DNA of 64,000 nucleotides, from positions 3,162,001 to 3,226,000 of the forward strand of contig NZ_JAPEOQ010000002.1 of assembly GCF_026341035.1 (NCBI RefSeq). Reading direction: 5' to 3'. The translations under genes and the position numbers were made by a program. Every line of letters starts with the position of its first letter. The stretch's first letter is position 1. This document shows, one piece after another, positions 23,817 through 31,026 of this stretch. The notes under the pieces are model-generated. The model saw only the letters and a program-made list of their open reading frames with translations, was not told the DNA's origin and did no database searches. Source of the stretch: Streptomyces sp. NBC_01016 (GTDB lineage: Bacteria > Actinomycetota > Actinomycetes > Streptomycetales > Streptomycetaceae).

Positions 23817-24599
23817 ATGAGCAGCAAAGGTCGCGCGCGGGACACGTCGGTTCAGTCGGTGGACCGGGCGGTGTCGATCCTCCAAGTGCTGGCCGTGCAG
23901 GGGCCGTCCGGCGTCACGGAGGTCGCCGACGCCCTCGACATCCACAAGTCGACCGTGTACCGGCTGCTCGCCACCCTTGAGGCGCGCGGCCTCGTCGAGC
24001 AGGACAGTGAGCGCGGCAGCTACCGCATCGGCTACACCGTGGTCGAACTCGCGGGCGGGGCGACCAAGGGCAATGACCTGTCGCTGCTGAGCCGGCCGGT
24101 CTGCCAGGAGCTTGCCGCCGCCGTCGGCGAGACGGTGAATGTGGCGGTCTACGACGGCGAGGCCGTCATCAGCATCGACCAGGTGCTCGGCAACGCGGCC
24201 ATCACCAGCATCGACTGGGTCGGCAAGCGCACGCCCCTGCACGCCACGTCGGCGGGCAAGGTCTTCCTGGCGCACATGCCGCAGCCGGAGGCCGCCGAGA
24301 TCCTCGAGCAGCCGCTTGAGGAGTACACGCCGCACACCATCACGGACCCGGCGCTCCTGAAGGAGCAACTGCAGGGGGTGCGCGAGCTGGGTTACGGCGT
24401 CATCAGCGAGGAGCTGGAGATCGGGCTCGCCTCGCTGTCCGCCCCCATCAGGTCGCTGAACGGCGAGGTCATCGCCACCGTGACCGTCTCGGGGCCGACG
24501 TTCCGGATCAATGACCACACGATCTCCGGACTCGCCGAACAACTGGTGGCGGCCGGCGAAAAGATCTCGTGGCGCAAGGGCTATATCCGGCGCGGCTGA
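23817..24599 (+). CDS. IclR-family regulator 2 (betaine locus)
   Basis: A 260-residue IclR protein with HTH residues SILQVLAVQGPSGVTEVADALDIHKSTVYRLLATLEARGLVEQD and effector motif AAITSIDWVGKRTPLHATSAGKVFLAHM. It follows iclR-1 by 69 bp and is clearly its duplicate. It lies directly before the dgcA leader, which holds two operator-like sites. Two paralogues may read different ligands (for example betaine and dimethylglycine) or form heteromers. Confidence 0.85.
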   Translation: MSSKGRARDTSVQSVDRAVSILQVLAVQGPSGVTEVADALDIHKSTVYRLLATLEARGLVEQDSERGSYRIGYTVVELAGGATKGNDLSLLSRPVCQELAAAVGETVNVAVYDGEAVISIDQVLGNAAITSIDWVGKRTPLHATSAGKVFLAHMPQPEAAEILEQPLEEYTPHTITDPALLKEQLQGVRELGYGVISEELEIGLASLSAPIRSLNGEVIATVTVSGPTFRINDHTISGLAEQLVAAGEKISWRKGYIRRG

Positions 24600-24648
24600 T
24601 TACGCAGCGGTAGGGGTTGACGACGCGGTCTCGTGCGCCGCACATTTG

Positions 24649-24681
24649 TCTCGCATCGCGTTGTTGTTTCGTATCGCGAAA
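24649..24681. promoter_or_regulatory. Tandem IclR-type operators before dgcA
   Basis: TTTCGTATCGCGAAA (24667-24681) has perfect TTTCG/CGAAA arms. TCTCGCATCGCGTTG (24649-24663) matches it at 10 of 15 positions and starts 18 bp earlier. The former is closely related to the site at 22796-22810. Together they suggest cooperative binding of IclR dimers controlling dgcA-gbcA-gbcB. Confidence 0.6.
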
Positions 24682-24733
24682 CGGGAACGTGGCGACGTCG
24701 TCGTCACGCAGCCATCCCCGTTGTCCCCTGCCG

Positions 24734-24811
24734 TCACATCCGGGTCGTCCCCCCATCACGTCCGGGGTCGTTCCCCGCATCACATCCGGGGTCATCCCCG
24801 TCACATCCGGG
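24734..24811. repeat. Tandem TCACATCCGGGG repeats in the dgcA leader
   Basis: Four units of 21-24 bp start at 24734, 24756, 24780 and 24801, each beginning TCAC(A/G)TCCGGG and most ending in a C-run. The array fills the gap between the IclR-type operators and the dgcA ribosome site. The 245-bp gap holds nothing else I can support. Confidence 0.75.
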
Positions 24812-24844
24812 CCACAGAGCTTCCCTGCCTCCCTTGGAGCTGTC

Positions 24845-26923
24845 GTGCGCGCACCGAACACGAACCTGGATCCCCTGCTCCAGCCCTTCCGGCTGAAGCA
24901 CCTCACCCTGCGCAATCGGGTGGTCAGCACGTCCCACGAGCCCGCCTTCGGTGAGGACGGACTGCCCAAGGACCGCTACCGCGCCTACCACTTGGAGAAG
25001 GCCCGCGGCGGCGTCGGCCTGACGATGATCGGCGGCTCCGCGGTCGTCTCCCCCGACAGCCCGCCCTCCTTCGGCAACCTGCTGCTCTACCGCGACGAGA
25101 TCGTGCCCTGGCTGCGGCTGCTCGCCGACGACGTGCACGCGGCGGGCGCGGCCGTCATGTGCCAGGTCACCCACCTAGGGCGCCGCACCAGCAACTACAC
25201 GGGGGACTGGCTGCCGGTGGTCGCCGCCTCCCCGCTGCGCGAGCCCGCGCACCGCGCGTTCCCGAAGGCCGCCGAGCTCTGGGACCTGGACCGGATCGTC
25301 GCCGACTACGCGGCCGCGGCGGTGCGCTGCAAGGAAGGCGGCCTGGACGGCATCGAGTTGCAGTCGTACGGCCACTTCTTCGACGGGTTCCTCTCCCCGG
25401 CGACCAACCACCGCGACGACGAGTACGGCGGCGACCTGGAACACCGGATGGCCTTCCCCCGCCGCGTGATCCGGGCGGTGCGCGAGGCGGTCGGCCCCGA
25501 CTTCGTCGTCGGCATCCGCATGGCCCTGGACGAAGCCCTCCCCGGCGGCCTCACGTTCACCGAAGGACTGGCTGCCGCCGAGCAGTTCACCGCCGACGGC
25601 ATCGACTTCATCAGCGCCATCCACGGCACCATCGAATCCGACGCCTCCCTGTCGCGGACGATCCCCTCCATGGGCACGCCGCTCGGCCCCTTCCTCGACT
25701 TCACCGGCGAGATACGCCGCCGCCTCGACATCCCCGTCATGCACGCCGCCCGCATCGCCGACCCCGCCACCGCCCGGCACGCCCTGCGCGAAGGCCTCCT
25801 CGACCTCGTCGGCATGACGCGCGCGCAGATCGCCGACCCGCACCTCGTCGCAAAGATCACCTCCGGTGAAGAGGACCGCATCCGCCCCTGCGTCGGGGCG
25901 AGTTACTGCCTGGACGCGATCTACGACTCCGGGGACACCAAGTGCATCCACAACCCGGCCACCGGCCGTGAACTCCAGATCCCCCACACCGTCCCGGCCG
26001 GAACGGGGCCGCGCCGCAGGGGAGTTGTCGTCGGAGGCGGCCCCGCGGGCCTCGAGGCCGCCCGCGTCCTCGCCGAACGCGGTCACGACGTCGTGCTGTT
26101 CGAGGCGGGCGACCAGGCGGGCGGCCAGATCCGGCTCGCCGCGCAGAACCCCCGCCGCCACGACCTCCTCGGCATCGTCGACTGGCGCGTCGCCGAGTGC
26201 AAACATCTCGGCGTCGACCTGCGCCTGGGCGTCTACGCCGAAGCGTCGGACGTGCTCGCCGAACACCCCGACCTGGTCATCGTCGCCACCGGCGGCCTGC
26301 CCAACCGCTCCTTCCTCGCCGCGGGGGAGGGACTCGTCGCGGACACCTGGGACGTGATGTCCGGCTCCCTGCGCCCGCGCGCCGGCCGGGACGTCCTGAT
26401 CTACGACGACCACGGCGGCTACCCGGCCATGGACGCCGCGGAACTCCTCGCCACGCACGGCGCCCGACTGGAGTACGTGACACCGGAACGGACGCTGGCA
26501 CCCGACGTCGGCAGCATGAACTCCCCTGCATACATACGGGCGTTCACCGAGCACGACGTCACGGTCACGCTCGCCCGGCGACTGCGCTCCGTGCGTCGGA
26601 GCCGGGCTGGGGACGGTAGCGGGGGCGGCCGGCTGGTGGCGATCCTGTTCAGCGAGTACACCGGCACCGAGACCGAACGCGTCGTCGACCACGTCGTCGT
26701 CGAGCACGGCACCCTGCCCAACGACGAGCTGTACACCGATCTGCTGCCCGCCTCCCGCAACTTCGGCGAGGTCGACCACCGGGCCCTCCTCGCCCGCGAG
26801 GCGCAGACCGTCGTCCGTAACCCGGCGGGCCGCTACCAGCTGTTCCGCATCGGCGACGCGGTCACCAGCCGCAACATCCACGCCGCCGTGTACGACGCGC
26901 TGCGCCTCTGCCTGCCGGTCTGA
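24845..26923 (+). CDS. dgcA: Dimethylglycine demethylase-like flavoprotein (OYE/TMADH family)
   Basis: A 692-residue enzyme, the length of Pseudomonas DgcA (about 686). Residues 1-345 are an old-yellow-enzyme FMN barrel (NRVVSTSHEPAF; GGLDGIELQSYGHFFDGFLSPATNHRDDEYGG). Cysteines near 348-366 would bind the Fe-S cluster, and the C-terminal half is an FAD/NAD domain (VVVGGGPAGLEAARVLAERGHDVVLFEAG). The Cys motif reads CVGASYC, lacking the second Cys of trimethylamine dehydrogenase (CxxCxxC). With gbcAB next door, oxidative N-demethylation of dimethylglycine is the likely role; stachydrine or another methylammonium is possible. GTG start with GGAG. Confidence 0.75.
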   Translation: MRAPNTNLDPLLQPFRLKHLTLRNRVVSTSHEPAFGEDGLPKDRYRAYHLEKARGGVGLTMIGGSAVVSPDSPPSFGNLLLYRDEIVPWLRLLADDVHAAGAAVMCQVTHLGRRTSNYTGDWLPVVAASPLREPAHRAFPKAAELWDLDRIVADYAAAAVRCKEGGLDGIELQSYGHFFDGFLSPATNHRDDEYGGDLEHRMAFPRRVIRAVREAVGPDFVVGIRMALDEALPGGLTFTEGLAAAEQFTADGIDFISAIHGTIESDASLSRTIPSMGTPLGPFLDFTGEIRRRLDIPVMHAARIADPATARHALREGLLDLVGMTRAQIADPHLVAKITSGEEDRIRPCVGASYCLDAIYDSGDTKCIHNPATGRELQIPHTVPAGTGPRRRGVVVGGGPAGLEAARVLAERGHDVVLFEAGDQAGGQIRLAAQNPRRHDLLGIVDWRVAECKHLGVDLRLGVYAEASDVLAEHPDLVIVATGGLPNRSFLAAGEGLVADTWDVMSGSLRPRAGRDVLIYDDHGGYPAMDAAELLATHGARLEYVTPERTLAPDVGSMNSPAYIRAFTEHDVTVTLARRLRSVRRSRAGDGSGGGRLVAILFSEYTGTETERVVDHVVVEHGTLPNDELYTDLLPASRNFGEVDHRALLAREAQTVVRNPAGRYQLFRIGDAVTSRNIHAAVYDALRLCLPV

Positions 26924-26952
26924 CGAGTCCGACGAGCCTTCGGAGAGACACC

Positions 26953-28212
26953 ATGACTGTTCACGCCTCCGACACCACCACACCCGCCGACCTCGTCGCC
27001 CGCCGCACCCCCGGACACAGCCTCGAAGCCCCCTTCTACGTCAGCGACGCGCTCTTCCGCCTCGACGTCGACGCCGTCTTCGCCCGCAGCTGGATCTTCG
27101 CCGCCGCCGAGGCCGAACTCCGGGAACCCGGCGACTACATCACGCTCACCCTCGGCGCGTACTCCGTCATCGTCGTCCGCGACGACGACGAGGAGGTGAG
27201 GGCCTTCCACAACGTGTGCCGCCACCGGGGCGCCCGTATCCTCAACGACGAGCGCGGCTCCGTCGGCAACATCGTCTGCGGCTACCACCACTGGACGTAC
27301 GGCGTCGACGGGACGCTGCTGCACGCCGAGTCGCAGTCGCCCGACTTCGACCGCTCGTGCTTCGGTCTGCGCTCCGTCCATGTACGCACGGTCGCCGGCC
27401 TCGTCTTCCTGTCCCTGGCGGCCGAACCACCCGCCGATTTCGACGAGTTCGCGGCCCGCGTCGAGCCGTATCTCGCGCCGCACAACCTGGCGCGCGCCAA
27501 GGTGGCCCAGCAGATCGACCTCGTCGAGCACGGCAACTGGAAGCTCACCATGGAGAACAACCGCGAGTGCTACCACTGCGCGGGCCACCCCGAACTCCAG
27601 CGCTGCTACTTCCCGCTCTACAACTTCACCGAGGACGAGGTGCCGCCGGGCATGCGGGCCACGTTCGAGCGCTTCCAGAAGGCCGACGCCGAGGCCCGTG
27701 CCACGTACGAGTCCCTCGGCCTGCCCTACGCCACCATCGAGGAACTGGTCGAGCGCCCCACCGGTTTCCGTGTCCAGCGCGAACCGCTCGACCTCGCGGG
27801 GGAATCCTTCACCCCCGACGGCAAGGCCGCCGTACGCCGCCTGCTCGCCGACTTCCCGACGGCGCGCCTCGGCCACCTCGGTCTCCACCTGCAGCCCAAC
27901 GCCTGGTTCCACTTCCTGGCGGACCACGCGGTGCTGTTCTCCGTCGTCCCGCTCGCCGCCGACCGCACCCTCGTACGCACCACATGGCTCGTGCACGCGG
28001 ACGCCGAGGAGGGCATCGACTACGACCTCGACAGCCTGACCGGAGTCTGGGTGGCCACCAACGAACAGGACGCGGTCTTTGTCTCCCGGGCCCAACTGGG
28101 CGTCAGCAGCCCCGCGTACGGTCCGGGCCCCTACAGCCCGACCGAATCCCAGGTCGAGGACTTCGTCACCTGGTACATCAACCGGCTCACGGCGCACCTG
28201 GAGGGGCCATGA
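26953..28212 (+). CDS. gbcA: Rieske oxygenase, glycine betaine monooxygenase-like large subunit
   Basis: A 419-residue Rieske oxygenase. The [2Fe-2S] ligands are C89-x-H91 and C109-x2-H112; the mononuclear iron ligands are H208 and H212 in NNRECYHCAGHPEL. Glu205 stands where ring-hydroxylating dioxygenases have the bridging Asp, a mark of the quaternary-ammonium group (carnitine, choline and betaine monooxygenases). It should hydroxylate a methyl group of glycine betaine, releasing formaldehyde and dimethylglycine. ATGA overlap with gbcB. Carnitine or stachydrine as substrate is less likely given the transporter and DgcA. Confidence 0.8.
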   Translation: MTVHASDTTTPADLVARRTPGHSLEAPFYVSDALFRLDVDAVFARSWIFAAAEAELREPGDYITLTLGAYSVIVVRDDDEEVRAFHNVCRHRGARILNDERGSVGNIVCGYHHWTYGVDGTLLHAESQSPDFDRSCFGLRSVHVRTVAGLVFLSLAAEPPADFDEFAARVEPYLAPHNLARAKVAQQIDLVEHGNWKLTMENNRECYHCAGHPELQRCYFPLYNFTEDEVPPGMRATFERFQKADAEARATYESLGLPYATIEELVERPTGFRVQREPLDLAGESFTPDGKAAVRRLLADFPTARLGHLGLHLQPNAWFHFLADHAVLFSVVPLAADRTLVRTTWLVHADAEEGIDYDLDSLTGVWVATNEQDAVFVSRAQLGVSSPAYGPGPYSPTESQVEDFVTWYINRLTAHLEGP

Positions 28213-29261
28213 CGACAGCGACGCTGACCGCGGCGGGACTTCCGCCCGCCTGGGCCGACGGCCTGCTGGTGTGCCAGCAGGTCCACGATGTGACGGCGGA
28301 CGTGCGGACCTTCGTCCTCGCGCCCACCGAACCGCGGCTCTTCCGCCACGACCCCGGCCAGTTCCTCACCCTCTGCCTGGACATCGACGGCGAGCCCGTC
28401 GAGCGCTGCTACACCCTGTCCTCCGCGCCCACCCGCCCCGACCTCGCCACCATCACGGTGAAACGCGTCCCCGGCGGGCACGTGTCCAACTGGCTGCACG
28501 ACCATCTGGCACCCGGGGGCACGGTGTGGGCGCGCGGCCCCCTCGGCCGGTTCACCATCAACCAGCACCCCGCCCCGAAGTACCTGTTCCTGTCGGCGGG
28601 CAGCGGTGTGACCCCGCTGATGTCGATGACCCGCACGCTGTACGACCTGGCCCACCCCGTGGACGTCGCCTTCGTCCACAGCGCCCGCACCTTCGACGAC
28701 ATCATCTTCCGCCGGGAACTGGACTTCATCGCGGCGGCGTCCCCCAACTTCCGGATACGCCACGTCCTCGACGACCACGGTGAGCAGCTGAACGCACGGA
28801 TGCTGCGGTCCTTCGCCCCCGACCTCGCCGAACGCGAGGTGTTCACCTGCGGACCGGCCGGCTACATGCGGGCGGTACGCGAAATGCTCGCCTCCGAGGG
28901 CTTCGACATGGCCCACCACCACGAGGAGAGCTTCACCTTCGCTACACCGGTGCCGACCGAACCGGAGTCCGTCCCCAACGCCGGCACCGGCCTCGTCACC
29001 GGCTTCAAGGTCCAACTGGCCCGCACAGGGCGCACCATCGAGTGCGACGCCGAGACCCCCGTCCTGGCGGCCGCCGCCCGCGAGGGCATCACGCTCCCCG
29101 CATCCTGCGCGCAGGGCCTCTGCGGAACCTGCAAGACGACCCTCCTGTCCGGCTCGGTCGACATGCGGCACGCGGGCGGCATCCGCCCCCGCGAGATCGC
29201 CAACAACAAGATCCTGCTGTGCTGTTCGACGCCGCGGGAGGATCTGGTGATCGACGTGTAG
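28209..29261 (+). CDS. gbcB: Ferredoxin reductase component, glycine betaine monooxygenase-like
   Basis: A 350-residue hybrid reductase: FMN/FAD-binding barrel (RCYTLSSAPTRPD), NAD(P) domain (FLSAGSGVTPLMSM; VFTCGPAGYM) and C-terminal plant-type [2Fe-2S] ferredoxin with CAQGLCGTC and a fourth Cys in LLCCST. It passes electrons from NAD(P)H to the Rieske centre of GbcA. Translationally coupled to gbcA and the last gene of the unit; the DHA2 efflux gene converges 19 bases away. Confidence 0.85.
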   Translation: MTTATLTAAGLPPAWADGLLVCQQVHDVTADVRTFVLAPTEPRLFRHDPGQFLTLCLDIDGEPVERCYTLSSAPTRPDLATITVKRVPGGHVSNWLHDHLAPGGTVWARGPLGRFTINQHPAPKYLFLSAGSGVTPLMSMTRTLYDLAHPVDVAFVHSARTFDDIIFRRELDFIAAASPNFRIRHVLDDHGEQLNARMLRSFAPDLAEREVFTCGPAGYMRAVREMLASEGFDMAHHHEESFTFATPVPTEPESVPNAGTGLVTGFKVQLARTGRTIECDAETPVLAAAAREGITLPASCAQGLCGTCKTTLLSGSVDMRHAGGIRPREIANNKILLCCSTPREDLVIDV

Positions 29262-29280
29262 CCCCCAGCCGCGCGGTGGC

Positions 29281-30675
29281 TCAGGCGCTGGGTACGGCGA
29301 TCCGCCCGGCGACAGCCCCCGCCGCCGCGAGCCCGACCACCGCCAAGCAGCTGCTCACCAAGAACGGGTCGAAGGTGTCGAGGGTGGGGGCGAAGCCGAG
29401 GCCTACGTAGAGCGTGACACCCGTGGATCCGCCCAGTTGGTCGGCGGCCCGCTGGATGCCGGAGGCGATGCCGGCGTCGGCCTCGGTCACGCCGGTCACC
29501 GCGACGTACTGCAGCCCGACGATCCCGAAGCCCATCCCGGCCGCGATGAGCACCATGGCCGGGACCAGTGCCCAACCGGCCGCCCCGAGCGAGGCGATCA
29601 GCGCGATGGTGGCCATCGCCAGCACCGTGAAGCCGATCCCGGCCAGGACGCACACCCGGGCACCCCAGCGCCCGAGCAGCCGAGGCACCAGCACCGAGGC
29701 CGCGATCAGGGACACCGCCAGCGGCAGCATCGTCAGACCCGCCTCGAGCGGTCCGGCGCCCAACCGGTCCTGCAAGTAGTAGGTGAACAGCAGGAACGAC
29801 GTGGACAGCGCGGCACTCAGCAGCGCGGTGGCCGTGTTGGCCAGGACGCGCGGCCGGTTGCGGAAGAACCGGAGCGGCACGAGTGGGTTCCGTGACCGGC
29901 GCTCGATCTTGACGAAGAGGATCCCGGCCGCCACCGCGCCGCCCAGCGCCAACGGTGGCAGCCAGGGCAGGGCGCCGTCCGTCGCCCCCGCCTCGACGAC
30001 ACCGAGGGTGAACAGCAACGGCGCCGCGATCAGCAGGAGCGAACCGGGAAGGTCCAAGGGCGCGCGCCCGACGGGCCGTTCGCCCGGTACGAGGAACACC
30101 GCCGCGGCGAGTACGAGCAGGATGAAAGGCACGGACGCCAGGAAGATCCATCGCCAGCCGAGCAGCTCGGTGATGACACCGGAGACCACGAACCCGAGGA
30201 CAAGGCCGCAGCTCGCGACGGCCGCCCACAAGCTCAGCGCCCGCGACCTGCGCGGCCCCTCGGGAAACAGGAGGACGATCACCGCCATCGCCGCGGGAAG
30301 CGCGATCGCCTCCCCGGCGCCCTGCAACAGCCGCGCCGCCACCAGCACGGCGAACGACGGCGCGAGTCCTGCCAGCAAGGACGCGGCGCCGAACAGCGCG
30401 GTGCCGAGCAGCAGGACGTGGCGCCTGCCCAGCACGTCGCCCAGTCGGCCGCCCAGCATCAGCAGACCGCCGCCGGTGATCGTGTACCCGACCACGACCC
30501 AGGTCAGAGTGTGCCCGTCGACGCCGAAGTCGGCGCCGATCGAGGGCAGGGCGACATTGACCACGGTGACGTCGACCGCGATGAAGAACTGCAGCATGGC
30601 CATGCAGCACAGCACCAGCCACGCACGCACCGGGGACGAACTGCCCCCGCGGGAAGAGGAATTGCCTGAAAACAC
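29281..30675 (-). CDS. DHA2-family MFS drug efflux transporter
   Basis: A 464-residue protein of the 14-helix DHA2 (EmrB/QacA) group: motif AVDVTVVNVALPSIGADFGV in helix 1, GGRLGDVLGRRHVLLLG loop and RLLQGAGEAIALPAAMAVI in helix 4-5. These proton antiporters expel drugs or metabolites. It starts at GTG with GGAGCA six bases upstream. A 170-nt leader with a short Ala/Cys/Arg-rich ORF and pairable GCTCC/GGAGC segments precedes it, suggesting translation-dependent induction. Confidence 0.85.
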   Translation of the reverse strand: MFSGNSSSRGGSSSPVRAWLVLCCMAMLQFFIAVDVTVVNVALPSIGADFGVDGHTLTWVVVGYTITGGGLLMLGGRLGDVLGRRHVLLLGTALFGAASLLAGLAPSFAVLVAARLLQGAGEAIALPAAMAVIVLLFPEGPRRSRALSLWAAVASCGLVLGFVVSGVITELLGWRWIFLASVPFILLVLAAAVFLVPGERPVGRAPLDLPGSLLLIAAPLLFTLGVVEAGATDGALPWLPPLALGGAVAAGILFVKIERRSRNPLVPLRFFRNRPRVLANTATALLSAALSTSFLLFTYYLQDRLGAGPLEAGLTMLPLAVSLIAASVLVPRLLGRWGARVCVLAGIGFTVLAMATIALIASLGAAGWALVPAMVLIAAGMGFGIVGLQYVAVTGVTEADAGIASGIQRAADQLGGSTGVTLYVGLGFAPTLDTFDPFLVSSCLAVVGLAAAGAVAGRIAVPSA

Positions 30676-30721
30676 AGAGTGCTCCGTTGCCCAGAAACGA
30701 TTCCGAGCAGCACAAACGCGC

Positions 30722-30799
30722 CGCTCCGGTCCAACCGAGGAGCGACAGGGCGTTCAGCCGAAGACAGAAGTGAGAGGAACGCCCGCCGCTAGCGGAGCG
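30722..30799 (-). promoter_or_regulatory. Alternative hairpins in the efflux-gene leader
   Basis: Read on the minus strand the leader holds CGCTCC (30799-30794), GGGCGTTC (30784-30777), its exact complement GAACGCCC (30755-30748), a second CGCTCC (30744-30739) and GGAGCG (30727-30722). GGAGCG can pair with either CGCTCC copy, and GCTCC can also pair with the GGAGC of the ribosome site (30687-30683). Mutually exclusive pairings of this kind are the mark of attenuators. Folding is inferred by eye. Confidence 0.4.
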
Positions 30800-30845
30800 T
30801 CCTCGTCACCGCGGCGCAAGCGGCCGCGCACGAGGCAGCAGACAT
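30789..30845 (-). CDS. Possible 18-codon leader peptide of the efflux gene
   Basis: ATG opens the frame MSAASCAAACAAVTRTLR and stops at a TAG that sits directly after the first CGCTCC segment. The peptide is rich in Ala with a C-terminal Thr-Arg-Thr-Leu-Arg, similar in style to stalling leaders of resistance genes. No good ribosome site is seen, so it would have to be leaderless or may not be translated. Confidence 0.3.
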   Translation of the reverse strand: MSAASCAAACAAVTRTLR

Positions 30846-30981
30846 GCCGGCGATGCTACCGGACCGCCTCGTAGGGGTGTCCGGGGCGCGTGGCTCCGTC
30901 CATCGGTGGGCCCGGACACACGCTCTTGATGGCGCTCGCCCTCACGATCCCCGCCGTGAAGGTCGCCCGACCGGGAGCCTG

Positions 30982-31021
30982 CGGGTGCGCCGCGCCTGGT
31001 GGTGACGGGGCGGCGCACCCG
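30982..31021 (-). terminator. Terminator of the nan operon
   Basis: CGGGTGCGCCGC and GCGGCGCACCCG form a perfect 12-bp stem starting 5 bases after the nanT stop. The rest of the 30846-30981 gap, between the efflux leader and this hairpin, shows nothing I can support. Confidence 0.75.
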
Positions 31022-31026
31022 GTCCG

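Noticed and set aside
24734..24811. Possible small RNA or CRISPR remnant in the dgcA leader
   Set aside because: Repeats have no unique spacers and no separate promoter or terminator could be supported.
26833..28197. A 454-codon minus-strand frame opposite gbcA
   Set aside because: It mirrors the Rieske gene and shows Val/Gly/Ala-rich low-complexity sequence with no motif or ribosome site.
30806..31018. A 70-codon minus-strand frame between nanT and the efflux pump
   Set aside because: Arg/Gly/Pro-rich composition, no ribosome site, and it runs through the nan terminator.
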